A DNA stretch of 50,509 bases, taken from positions 1-50,509 of the forward strand of contig JAKBLM010000027.1 in the NCBI GenBank assembly GCA_021832085.1. The letters run 5' to 3'. A program made the position numbers and the translations under genes. The notes under the pieces were generated by a model. It saw nothing but the letters and a program-made list of their open reading frames with translations, ran no database searches and was not told the DNA's origin. Every line of letters starts with the position of its first letter. Positions within the stretch are counted from its first letter, which is position 1. Positions 27,052 to 36,700 of this stretch are shown one piece after another. Origin of the DNA: Acidobacteriota bacterium. Its GTDB lineage: Bacteria; Acidobacteriota; Terriglobia; Acidiferrales; UBA7541.

Positions 27052-27411
27052 TTACGGGAAGCGCCTCTTCGATTGGGCGCGGGTCTCAAACACGGAGAGC
27101 AAGTGGGTGATTCCCAAAAGACCCCTGATCGACTGGTTGTAGTTGATGAGGAGAAAATCGCAGTTGGCTTTTCGCGCGGAGACGTAGAGGCCGACGATGA
27201 CGCCAAGTCCCGCGCTGTCCATCCGGTTGACTTCTTTCAGGTCCACGACGATCCGCTTTGAATCAGGAATCAGGCTCTTCCCGTGGCTTTTCAGAACCGC
27301 GGCGTGCTCGATCGTCAACCTGCCGGCGCACTCGATAGCTGTGTTATCGCCTCGGTAGTGCGTCTGCAGCCTGAGTCCGGTGCTTGTGGTTTCTCGGGGT
27401 TCCGGAGACAT
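27052..27411 (-). CDS. STAS-domain protein (anti-sigma-factor antagonist type)
   Basis: The ATG at 27411 follows a GGGGGA ribosome site. The 119-residue protein is a single STAS domain (about 10-105) with KRIVVDLKEVNRMDSAGLG, placing the phosphorylatable serine at Ser66 in the conserved DSAG loop. Such proteins act in partner-switching circuits with anti-sigma kinases and PP2C phosphatases. It lies antisense between tssK1 and tssK2, and a PP2C gene occurs at 38269. Whether it acts on the T6SS is unknown. The STAS call is firm. Confidence 0.88.
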   Translation of the reverse strand: MSPEPRETTSTGLRLQTHYRGDNTAIECAGRLTIEHAAVLKSHGKSLIPDSKRIVVDLKEVNRMDSAGLGVIVGLYVSARKANCDFLLINYNQSIRGLLGITHLLSVFETRAQSKRRFP

Positions 27412-27740
27412 CAGTTCCCCCATCTGAAGAATCGAGGCTTTGCACTGCATTTACCCCGGTGGGTGCAAGGAATTTTCGATGCGCCGAAAATGGCAAACCA
27501 CGCCGGGAGACTTGCCGTCGGCTGTGGCTTCGACGTTTCGCGCGCCCGAAAAACGCATCTGACCCGGTGCGGCGCGACTGTCCTAGGCGTCTCTTTCGGC
27601 GCTGCGGGAAAGCTGGTAACTCGCAGAGCAGCAAGGTCTTTGGAGCCCTTGACATCCTTTCCTGCAATGGCCATAGTAGGCCCTCCGCAGTTTGGATGCG
27701 TGCACGTTACGTGGTAAGTGGGGAAACGTTGGCCAGCCGT
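27412..27740. other. Divergent spacer between the STAS gene and tssK2
   Basis: These 329 bases hold no gene I can support. An exact 7-base inverted repeat, ATTTTCG and CGAAAAT, spans 27472-27491 with a six-base loop; it could be a regulator site or hairpin. Promoters for the STAS gene and tssK2 are expected here but not clearly seen. Confidence 0.45.
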
Positions 27741-29093
27741 ATGAAACATCTCTCCCGAGTAGTGTGGTTCGAGGGTATGTATCTCGGCCCGCACCACTTT
27801 CAGGCGCAGAATCGCGCCTTTGAGGACCTGGTCCGCTTTACCACAGCCAGCCTCTGGTTTGAGCCGACCGGTTTCGTGGGTCAGGAACTCGACACCGAAG
27901 CGCTGCGCAACGGCACGGTGTCGCTGGTGCATGCCCGCGGCCTGTTTCCCGACGGCCTCGCTTTCCACATGCCCGATTTCGATCCGCTACCCGAGCCGCG
28001 CGACGTCGGCGATTTCTTCCCGCCCACTCGGGAATCGTTGTTGGTGATGCTGGCGGTGCCCGAGCGGAGGGCAGACGGTCCCAATTGCGCGATGACGCCC
28101 GAGGAAAATCCCGACGGCCTGCGCTACAGCGTCCAGGAAAGTCCGCTCTTCGACGAAATCACCGGCAAGGACGAAAGGCCAGTGCGGCTGGGCCGGAAAA
28201 ACATCCGCTTCCTCTTCGATTCGGAGGACGCCGGAGGTTACACCACGCTGCCGATTGCCCGCGTCTCGCGCGACGGCACCGGCCATCTCATCTACGATCC
28301 CGCGTTTATTCCTCCCTGCCTGCAGATCGGCGCCAGCGAGCGCCTCACGGTAATTCTTCGCCGGCTGATCGAAATCCTCGCCGAGAAAAGCTCCTCGCTC
28401 TCGCTCGCCCGCCGCGGCTCTTCGAGATTCCAGGCCGGCTTTTCCTCGCAGGAGGTCGCCGCGTTCTGGTTCGTGCACACGGTCAACGCCAATCTCGCCG
28501 TGCTCCGCCATCTCTACCTCACCCGGCGCGCTCATCCCGAGCAGCTCTTCGCCGAAATGACGCGCCTGGCCGGCGGCCTCTGCACCTTCGGCCTCGATTC
28601 TCATCCGCAGACGCTGCCGCTCTACGATCATCTCCATCTCGATCGCTGTTTCCAGGCGCTCGACGAGCACATCCGCGCCCATCTCGAGTTGGTCGTGCCG
28701 ACCAACTCCATCACCATCCCGCTGAAGCCCGTCGGCCGCTATTTCTACGAGGGAGAAGTTACTGACCAGCGCTGCCTTGACCGCGCCAGGTGGATTTTTG
28801 CCCTCCATTCCGATATCGGCGAGGCCGAGCTAATCGCGCGTGTCCCGCGCTTGGTGAAGGTCTGTTCGGGCGACCTCTTGCCCGAACTGGTGAAGAGCGC
28901 CCTGCCCGGCCTCAGCCTGACGCATCTGCCTGTGCCGCCCTCTGCGATCGCTCCGCGCGTCGAGTATCAGTATTTCGGCGTCAGCCGCGCCGGCTCATGC
29001 TGGGAGCACATCGTCGCATCGCGCAAGGTGGGTATCTACGTTCCGGGCGATATCCCCAACCCGGAGCTGGAACTGGCCATCATTTTGGACTGA
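27741..29093 (+). CDS. tssK: TssK baseplate-to-membrane connector, copy 2
   Basis: The ATG at 27741 (MKHLSRVVWFEGMYLGPHHFQAQNRAFEDL) gives the standard TssK opening VxWxEGMxLxPxHFQ; the frame is open far upstream without family similarity. The 450-residue product shows GLFPDGLAFHMPDFD, EVAAFWFVHTVNANLAVLRHLY, HPEQLFAEMTRLAGGLCTF and a C-terminal YFGVSRAGSCWE and GIYVPGDIPNPELEL. It is 13 bases upstream of tssL and thus in the tssK2-tssL-tssM operon, which makes it the likely main connector. Copy 1 may serve an alternative baseplate state. Confidence 0.96.
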   Translation: MKHLSRVVWFEGMYLGPHHFQAQNRAFEDLVRFTTASLWFEPTGFVGQELDTEALRNGTVSLVHARGLFPDGLAFHMPDFDPLPEPRDVGDFFPPTRESLLVMLAVPERRADGPNCAMTPEENPDGLRYSVQESPLFDEITGKDERPVRLGRKNIRFLFDSEDAGGYTTLPIARVSRDGTGHLIYDPAFIPPCLQIGASERLTVILRRLIEILAEKSSSLSLARRGSSRFQAGFSSQEVAAFWFVHTVNANLAVLRHLYLTRRAHPEQLFAEMTRLAGGLCTFGLDSHPQTLPLYDHLHLDRCFQALDEHIRAHLELVVPTNSITIPLKPVGRYFYEGEVTDQRCLDRARWIFALHSDIGEAELIARVPRLVKVCSGDLLPELVKSALPGLSLTHLPVPPSAIAPRVEYQYFGVSRAGSCWEHIVASRKVGIYVPGDIPNPELELAIILD

Positions 29094-29106
29094 CAGGAAG
29101 GCAATC

Positions 29107-29850
29107 ATGGGAGCAACACTGTTTGGTGCCACGAATCTTCAGCCGCCCGAGCCTACCGGGCCCCGGCGCCCGGAAAATCTGGCGTTCCTCTTTCAGGAAG
29201 TCCTCACCGTCATCGTGCGCATTCGCGCCAATCGCCAGCCGGTGACCGACGCCCAGAAATTCCGCATCGATATGAAAGCCGCGCTCAAGCGCGCGGAAAA
29301 GGACGCGCTCACCAAGGGCTACCTGCCCAACGACATTCGCCCGGCCACCTTTGCCATCGTGGCCTTTCTCGACGAATCGGTGCTCAATTCCACCAGCACC
29401 ACCTTCGCCGATTGGTCGCGCATGCCGCTGCAGGAGGAGATGTACGGCAACCAACTCGCCGGCGAGATCTTCTTCGAAAATCTCCAGCGGCTGCTCGCCC
29501 GGCCCGCAAGTCAGGATCTGGCCGATCTGCTCGAGGTATACCTGCTGTGCTTGCTCCTCGGCTACAAGGGCCGCTACGGCCTCACCGGCCAGGAAGCGCT
29601 GCGCCCGATCATGGATTCGGTCGCCGCCAAGATTCGCCAGTCCCGTGGCGCGTTGCGGGGCTTTTCGCCCTCTTGGGAATTGCCAACCGGCACGGTTACG
29701 GTCGGCGGATCCGATCCCTGGGTCGTGCGCCTGGCGTGGGCGGCGGGAATTTGCCTGGTGCTGATGGTGGCCCTCTTCATCGGGTTCCACTCGATTCTTG
29801 GCAACGGCGTGGCCGTGCTGCACGCGTTGGCCGGCCGGAGGATCGGTTAG
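29107..29850 (+). CDS. tssL: TssL membrane-complex protein (DotU/ImpK)
   Basis: The 247-residue protein starts MGATLFGATNLQPPEPTG. It has the DotU cytoplasmic hook (FLFQEVLTVIVRIRAN, ATFAIVAFLDESVLNS, WSRMPLQEEMYGNQLAGEIFFENL, LEVYLLCLLLGYKGRYG) and a single C-terminal membrane helix (about 205-230). It lacks a fused OmpA-like peptidoglycan-binding domain. TssL docks the baseplate through TssK and partners TssM, whose gene starts three bases downstream. Confidence 0.96.
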   Translation: MGATLFGATNLQPPEPTGPRRPENLAFLFQEVLTVIVRIRANRQPVTDAQKFRIDMKAALKRAEKDALTKGYLPNDIRPATFAIVAFLDESVLNSTSTTFADWSRMPLQEEMYGNQLAGEIFFENLQRLLARPASQDLADLLEVYLLCLLLGYKGRYGLTGQEALRPIMDSVAAKIRQSRGALRGFSPSWELPTGTVTVGGSDPWVVRLAWAAGICLVLMVALFIGFHSILGNGVAVLHALAGRRIG

Positions 29851-29853
29851 GAC

Positions 29854-32800
29854 ATGGGGATGAAATCGCTTCTTGGCATTCTCGGTTACAGCGTGGCCAT
29901 GGTGGTCGTGTTGGTGGTCGCATGGTTCGTGGGCCGTGGTCTCCACCTCAACGGCGTCAATCTCTGGGTTGTGCGCGTTGGTATCGTGGTGATCGGAGCG
30001 CTGGTGATCGGCGGTGTCGCCCTGTGGCTGTACCTGAAGAAAACCCGTCAAGAGAAGCAGCAGGCGCAGCAGCCCACCGCCGCGGCTCCGGCCGCCGGCG
30101 CCCCGCCCGCGCCCGACGACATTGACCGCCTGGTGCGCGAAGCAGCAGCCAAGATCGCCTCTTCGCGCCTCGGGCGCGGTGTCAAGCTCTCGAGCCTGCC
30201 GGCGTTTTTCGTCCTCGGCGAGACGGGCACAGGGAAAACGTCCGACGTCGTTTTCAGCGGCCTCGATCCTGAACTGCTCGCCGGTTATGTCTATCAGGAC
30301 GGCGCCATCGTTCCCACGGCGGCCGCCAACATTTGGTTTGCGCGCAAGACGCTCTTCGTCGAAGCCTCTGGCAAGCTGGCCGCCGATTCCCGGCCCTGGG
30401 TGCGCCTGCTCCAGCGCCTCGCTCCCGGAAAATTGCAGGCGATTTTCGGAGCCAGGAAACGGGCGCCGCGCGCGGCCATCGTCTGCTTCGATTGCGAAAA
30501 GATCGCGAAGGCCAAGGACCTCGAAGTCATCAGCGCCTCCGCGCGCAATCTTCGCGCGCGGCTCGAGGAGATGTCGCAGCAGCTCGGCGCCAGCTTTCCG
30601 GTCTACGTTTTCTTCAACCGGCTCGACCGCCTGCCGTATTTCGACGATTTCGCCTCGGGATTGACGAACGAAGAAGCCGCCTACGTCATTGGCGCCACGA
30701 TTCCAGTTGCCGTGGCGCAGCAATCGGGCGTCTACGCCGAGCAGGAAAGCCGCCGGCTCACCGAAGCCCTTGAAGGCATCTTTTTCTCGCTCGCCGATTG
30801 CCGCCCCGGCCTGCTCGCTCGCGAGCACGACACGACGAAGCTCCCCGGCATCTACGAATTTCCCCGCCAGTTCCGCAAGCTGAGCCGCCCGGTGGTGCAG
30901 TTCCTGGTCGATCTCTGCCGGCCGAGCCACCTGCGCGCCGGCCCGTTCCTGCGCGGCTTCTATTTCACCGGCATGCGCATGGTTACGCCGGATACATCGC
31001 CTTCAGGCACGCTCATTGCCACCAAGACGATTCTCCAGCCCAGCCCGAGCGTTTCCACCAGCGCCACGACAATCCTTCGCCCCGAGGATATGGGCACCGG
31101 CACCATGGCGCCCGACTGGGCCGGCGCCACGCTCGCACCGGGCGCCTCCGAAGTTCGCCAGGTGCCGCAATGGCTTTTCCTCGGTCATGTTTTCAGCGAC
31201 GTATTGCTCAAAGACAATTCCGCTCTCGGCGCCAGCGCCGCCAGCGCCCAGGTCAGTTTCTGGCGGCGGGCGCTGCTGGCCACCGCCGCGGTCATCTTTC
31301 TCATTGTGAGCGTTGGGTTGATCGTCTCGTTCGCGGGGAACCACGGGCTGGAAACACGTGTGGAAAGCGCCGCTCGCGCTATCCGCTTCAGCTCGCTGCC
31401 TGCTTCGCAACTGGCCTCGGAGGGCCAGCTGCAGCGGCTCGACGCGCTTCGCCAGTCGCTCCATCAGTACGACGTCTACCACTATGTGAGGCCGCCGCTG
31501 AGTCTGCGCTGGGGGCTCTATTTCGGCAATAGGGTGCGCAAGGTCGCCCGGGAGCTCTATTTCCGCCGCTTCTATCAGCTCCTGCTCGCCCCGACGCAGC
31601 AGGCGATGCGGCAATCGCTCTCTCAGCTCCCGGCGACACCCACGCTCAAAGACGCCTATTCACCCGTCTATGACACGCTGAAGGCGTATCTGATCACCAC
31701 CGCCGATCCCGGCCGGGCTACCTGCCCGTTTCTCACGCCGGCCCTGATGAGCAATTGGGCTGGTGGGCACACGCTCTCGCCGGCCGTGAACCAATTGGCC
31801 ACGCGCCAGTTCAATTTCTATTGCGAGCAGCTCAAGGTCAGCAATCCCTACAGCTCCGAATACGACACCGCTGCCGTGACGCATGCGCGCAGTTACCTCG
31901 CCCAGTTCGGCGCCAGCCGTCGCATTTACGAGGCCATGATCGCCAGCGCCTCCAAGGCCAATCCGCCATTCGATTTCGCCCGCTCCTTTCCGCAGGCCGA
32001 AGCGGTGGTTCATGATCCGCTCGAGGTCCCCGGCGCTTTCACCAAGGCCGGCTGGAAGTTCATGCAGAATGCCATCTCCCACTCCAGCCGCTATTTCAGC
32101 GGCGAGGAATGGGTGCTCGGCAAGCAGTCGGCGCAGAGCGTCGACCATGCCACGCTCCAGCAGAATCTTCTGAAGCTCTACCAGAGAGACTACATCGGGA
32201 ATTGGCAGAAATTCCTCGACGCCGCCTACGTCGTGCGTTACGCCGGCATCCGCGACGCCGCCGATAAGCTGCTCGAGCTTTCCGGCAACCAATCGCCCTT
32301 GCTGCTCTTCTTCTGCCAGGTCTCGCGCAATACGGCGGTCGGTTCCTCCGCTATCACCAATGCCTTTCAGGCGGTGCAGCAGGTTGTGCCGCCGGCCTGC
32401 AAGGAGCAGTACGTTCAGCCATCCAACACCGCCTACGTCAACGGCTTGCTCCAGCTCCAGGCCTGCATCAGCCAGGTGGCCACCACGCCGTCCGCCCAGC
32501 AAAACGCCGCCCGCTCCGCCTGCCTCAACAACGCCAATCAGGCCAAGATCGCGGCCCTGCAGATCGCGCAGAAATTCAAGATCCAACAGCACGGGGACAC
32601 CGACCAGACCGTGCAACGCTTGATGCAGGAGCCGATCGTCTCGGCGCGTCTCTTACTCAGGCCCGTCGGGCCGGGGAATGCCCGCGATCTCTGTGCCCAA
32701 TTCGACGCCATGCGCGGCGGCTTCCCATTCACTCGCTCCAGCTCACGTCTGGCTACCCTCCCCGAGCTCAACACGTTCTACGCGCCTTCCACCGGCGCGC

Positions 32801-33390
32801 TCTCCCAGCTCTACCAGGCCAAGCTCACGAAGCTCCTCATCCCCGTTGGCTCGCGTTACATCGCCAAGCCCAACAGTTCGTTCCATCTCGACCCGTACTT
32901 CCTGCATTTCTTCAATCAGGCCGCCGAGATTCAGCAGGCGCTCTATCCGAATGGCTCGAAGCAGCCCGACTACGCGTTCACGCTGCTGCCTTTCCCCAGC
33001 CAGGGAATCCAGAGCCTCACGCTCGCGATCGACGGCCAATCCTATACGTCGAGCGGCGATAGTCAGCAGCCGATGTCGTTCGCCTGGCCGGGAACCGGCG
33101 CACAGGGCGTAACGCTGACGGCCAAGTTCTCCGGCGGTTCCCAGCTCACCTTGCTGCATTATTCGGGGCTCTGGGCGGTCTTTCGGTTTTTCGACTCGGC
33201 TTCGAGCATCAGGAAGACGGGCAATGGCTGGTTGATTCAGTGGTCGCCGACCACCTCCGGACAACCGATGACGCTGCCCAACGGCAAGCCCGTCACCATC
33301 CAGTTCCAGGCGGAAACCGGCGGCGAGCCGTTCCTTTTCGAACCGGGATTCCTCTCCGGTGTCGCCTGCGTCTCCCGCATCGTGCGCTGA
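29854..33390 (+). CDS. tssM: TssM membrane-complex protein (IcmF/VasK)
   Basis: The 1178-residue protein has two N-terminal membrane helices (about 11-27 and 40-60), a Pro/Ala linker, and a cytoplasmic NTPase domain with Walker A GETGTGKTS at 122-130. A third helix lies at about 473-493, followed by the large periplasmic IcmF region with AWPGTGAQGVTLTAKF near the end, as in TssM C-terminal domains. TssM spans the periplasm and normally contacts the TssJ lipoprotein, but no tssJ is visible nearby. Length is normal. It is the last gene of its operon. Confidence 0.96.
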   Translation: MGMKSLLGILGYSVAMVVVLVVAWFVGRGLHLNGVNLWVVRVGIVVIGALVIGGVALWLYLKKTRQEKQQAQQPTAAAPAAGAPPAPDDIDRLVREAAAKIASSRLGRGVKLSSLPAFFVLGETGTGKTSDVVFSGLDPELLAGYVYQDGAIVPTAAANIWFARKTLFVEASGKLAADSRPWVRLLQRLAPGKLQAIFGARKRAPRAAIVCFDCEKIAKAKDLEVISASARNLRARLEEMSQQLGASFPVYVFFNRLDRLPYFDDFASGLTNEEAAYVIGATIPVAVAQQSGVYAEQESRRLTEALEGIFFSLADCRPGLLAREHDTTKLPGIYEFPRQFRKLSRPVVQFLVDLCRPSHLRAGPFLRGFYFTGMRMVTPDTSPSGTLIATKTILQPSPSVSTSATTILRPEDMGTGTMAPDWAGATLAPGASEVRQVPQWLFLGHVFSDVLLKDNSALGASAASAQVSFWRRALLATAAVIFLIVSVGLIVSFAGNHGLETRVESAARAIRFSSLPASQLASEGQLQRLDALRQSLHQYDVYHYVRPPLSLRWGLYFGNRVRKVARELYFRRFYQLLLAPTQQAMRQSLSQLPATPTLKDAYSPVYDTLKAYLITTADPGRATCPFLTPALMSNWAGGHTLSPAVNQLATRQFNFYCEQLKVSNPYSSEYDTAAVTHARSYLAQFGASRRIYEAMIASASKANPPFDFARSFPQAEAVVHDPLEVPGAFTKAGWKFMQNAISHSSRYFSGEEWVLGKQSAQSVDHATLQQNLLKLYQRDYIGNWQKFLDAAYVVRYAGIRDAADKLLELSGNQSPLLLFFCQVSRNTAVGSSAITNAFQAVQQVVPPACKEQYVQPSNTAYVNGLLQLQACISQVATTPSAQQNAARSACLNNANQAKIAALQIAQKFKIQQHGDTDQTVQRLMQEPIVSARLLLRPVGPGNARDLCAQFDAMRGGFPFTRSSSRLATLPELNTFYAPSTGALSQLYQAKLTKLLIPVGSRYIAKPNSSFHLDPYFLHFFNQAAEIQQALYPNGSKQPDYAFTLLPFPSQGIQSLTLAIDGQSYTSSGDSQQPMSFAWPGTGAQGVTLTAKFSGGSQLTLLHYSGLWAVFRFFDSASSIRKTGNGWLIQWSPTTSGQPMTLPNGKPVTIQFQAETGGEPFLFEPGFLSGVACVSRIVR

Positions 33391-33702
33391 TTGCCGCGCG
33401 GCGTGTCCCACGCGGCGGCCGCGTCGAGCAAGGTGTGTCATCGTGATCGCGGCTCGTGGCGGCGAGCGCAGCGAGTCCCGACGTTTCGTGTCCGGAACGG
33501 CCTCGAAAATCCCACGGCGTGGTTGCCCATGGCGAACCCCACACCCCAAAGCACCGTCATCTTGAGCGAAGTGAAGGATCCTGAAAGTGACACGGAAGCG
33601 TAAGAACGGAGCGGGATAAGACAGCAGCCGAACGCTCGGCGGCGAGCTTCGGGCGCTGTAAACCCCTCTTTGTTTTGCGGAAATTTCTCGCGAACGCCCG
33701 GC
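33391..33702. other. Convergent spacer after tssM
   Basis: These 312 bases lie between the 3' ends of tssM and the kinase gene. They carry the dispersed motif at 33556-33581. No T-tract hairpin terminator was seen on either strand. Confidence 0.5.
33556..33581. repeat. Dispersed intergenic motif of the GTCATC-TTGAGCGAAG type
   Basis: The sequence reads GTCATCTTGAGCGAAG and continues TGAAGGATCC. From memory, a near-identical motif (GTCATCCTGAGCGAAG...GAAGGATC) is scattered through intergenic DNA of many Acidobacteriota and some other genomes, often near gene 3' ends. It supports the taxonomic guess. Only one clear copy was seen here. Confidence 0.55.
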
Positions 33703-36700
33703 CTAGAATTGCACGGAGACTTTCTCCGTCGCGCCGCTCGCGCCGGGCGGGCTGAAGAGCCACCCAATCTCGGCTCTGTGAATTAGGGCCCTGCCCAGGA
33801 GGGGCGGGCCCGACAGCACGCGGCCGCCAATCACGTGGCCCTGCGAGTCGATCGAAAGTTGCAGCTCGAATTGGGCGTTGGCCGCGGCGTCGGCGGCCAC
33901 CATCGCGTAGGGCAGCGGATGCGCGGTCAAATGTATCCCGCTGACCGAGCCGGAGTCCACCGTCACGACCCAGAGAAGCCGCTGACTGGTGGCTGGTGCC
34001 GCTGCCTTTGCCGCGCCGCTTGTGCTCGCCTCGGGAATGGGCGTTTCCGCCGCCGCTTGTTGGAGGCTCTTCAACGCGTCGGGAATGCGCCGATCGGCGT
34101 AGAGGCGGGCCTGCTGGCCAATCGTTCCGGAGCCGCTTTCGAGGCTACGGAATTTCGATTGCAATTGCCGCAGCGTCGCCGGGTTGTCCGTCCCGGCATT
34201 GAACTGTTGCACCAGCGCCTGGTATTCGCTCGAGCGATTGAGCAGTGAGTTCACGTTCGCTTGCAACCGGGCGGCTTGCTCGGCGCGCGGACCGCCGCTC
34301 GCGATCACCTGCTTCAGATCCTGGTTGGCCTGTTGCAGGCTGCCCATGTCGTTGGTACGCCGTGCCAGAGTCTCTGCTTGCGCGTAGAGCTGGTCGGACT
34401 TCCGGGCCTGGGGAATCAGGTTATCCAGGTAGTTGCGGGCTTCGGCCTGGTGAGCGCTTGGCCCAAGGCCGACCACCTGCTGGAAATCGCGGGCCGCCGC
34501 GTCGAGATGATTCTCCTGGTACGCGGCGACGGCCTGGCTCCAGTAGCGGTTTTCCTTTTCGAGAGCGGCTTGAGCAGCCTTGTTGTTCTGCGCCTTGGCG
34601 ATCGAATTGACCAGGCTCTGCGCATTCTGTTGCAGCGGGCCGTTGAGCTTGAGCGCGCCATGGAGCTTCTGCAGCGCCGCGGAAAAATTCCCCTGTCCGG
34701 CGAGTTGCTGCGCCTGATCGATCAATTGGCGCTGCTGTTGTTCGAGCGGATTCACCTTCGGCACCACCGGCGGCGCGCTTGCCTGGCTCGTCTGCGTGGC
34801 GGCCGATTGGCTGGCGACGGACGCGGCCGGCGCTTTCGCGTGATTCGTCGCGAAATAGATCCCTCCGCCAATCACCGCGGCGATCACGACGCCCGTGAGG
34901 GCAATGACCATTGTCTTCTTGTTCTTCGGTGGCTGGGCGACCACGGGAGGCATCGGAGCGGGGCGGGCTTTCGCTGGAGCCGGTTTGGCTGGCGCAACGT
35001 CGGGCTTCGCATTGGCCGCTGGAGCGGCCGTTTCAGCCTGCTTGCCGCTCTTCGGCTTTTTCTCGGCCTTGCCCGGCTTAGCCGGGGGCGCGGCGGGCGC
35101 AGCCTTGCTCTCGGCCGGCGCGGAAATATTCGTCGCTGAAAAGACGGTTGGCGACGATGCTTCTTTCGACTCGGCGGGCGCACCGGACGGCGGAGGCGGC
35201 GCAGCGGCGGCAAGCTCCTGTTTCTTCTTTTCCACTTCCACCAGGAAGGTCTTCACGCGCGGATCGGCGGCGTCGAGTAGCTGCGTCGCCAGCGCCTGAT
35301 TGACGATCTGGGTCGCTTCCCCCACCTTCCCGGAAGCGAGCAGCGTTTGCGCCGCGTCCACCTTTTTCTTCTTTTCCACATCGGCGAAGAAGGTTTTCAC
35401 GCGTGGATCGGCGGCGTCGAGCAGTTGCGTAGCAAGCGCCTGGTCCAGGATCCGCGTCGCTTCCTCCACTTCGCCGGCGTCGAGCCGGCTGCGCGCGTTG
35501 CGCACCTGCTCTTCCTGATCTTTCTTCCGTTGCCGCTGCTGGCGTTCGGTTTCTGCCGTTTTGAGCAGCTCGCCGACGTTGGTGTCGGGACCGAGCGTAG
35601 AGATCGTTTCCCGCGCCAACTCGATCGCGCCGGTCAATTCGTCGTGCTCGATCCTCGTCCGGACCTCGCGAATTCGCTTTTCGATCTGCTCGCGCCGGCG
35701 CTGCTCCTGTTCTTTTTTCTGTGCCTCTTCGCGCAGCGCTCCCAGGTCGCCGTTGCCGGGAAATTCGGCAAGCGCCGCTTCCGCTGCCTGCCCCGCTTCG
35801 GCGAACGCGCCCTTGGCGACCAGTTCCCGCGTTTTCGCGATCGCCTCGTCCAGGCGCCGGGACTGCTCAGCCCGCTGGGCCTCGGCGCGGGCGAAATTCA
35901 CCAGCTCGCCCAGTTCGAATTCTTCGGGGAATTCGGTCAGCAACGGCTCGCCCTGGCGAATCGCTTCGGCGTGCTTGCCCTCGTCAACCAACTTGCGCAG
36001 CGCGGCCAGCTCCTGCTGGAAACGCTGCTGGCGGGCGGCGAGTCCCTGCTCGTCGAGCGCCAGCTTCATCAAGTTTTGCACGCCCGCGTCTTCCGGAAAA
36101 TGCCGTTGCAGCGCCACCAGCGCGTCATGCGCCTGCTCGTACTGCTGGTTGGCGAGCAGGTTCCTCACCTCGGCCAGCCTTTTTTGCTTGTCCGTTTCGG
36201 TCTGGTCGGTCCGCGCGGTGTCTAGTAGCTTGGCGATCTCGATGTTGTCGGGAAACTCCTTGTCGAGGGCCTCGAGTTCGCTGATGCAATCGGCGTAGCG
36301 CAGTTGGGACCAGAGATCCCGGGCGTGCTGCAAGCCGTCGGTCAGTCGCTTCCGCTGCTCGCGCCGATCCACCTCTTCCTGAATCTGGCGGCGCAGCTCC
36401 TGCGCCTGCTGGTTCTGCGGATCGAGCTTGAGCATCTCGTCGAGCTCGCGACCGGCGTCGGTGAGCGAGCCGGCGGCGATACGCTGCTTGGTGGAGCGGA
36501 GTTTCTTGTCGAGTTCCCGCGTTCGCTGCACGGCTTCTTCGACTTCAGCCAGCATCTCGCGCGCCGGCTCATAGGTGGAATCGAGATGGAGAGCCGCCTG
36601 CACCTCGGCCTTCGCCTGCTGGAACTGTCCCGCGTCGATCTTTTCCTGCGCCTTGGCAAGTTGCGCCTGCACCTTAGGCAGCACCTGCTGCCGCCGCAGT

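Noticed and set aside
29080..30930. 616-codon minus-strand open frame opposite tssL/tssM
   Set aside because: It mirrors the codon pattern of tssL and tssM; no family similarity.
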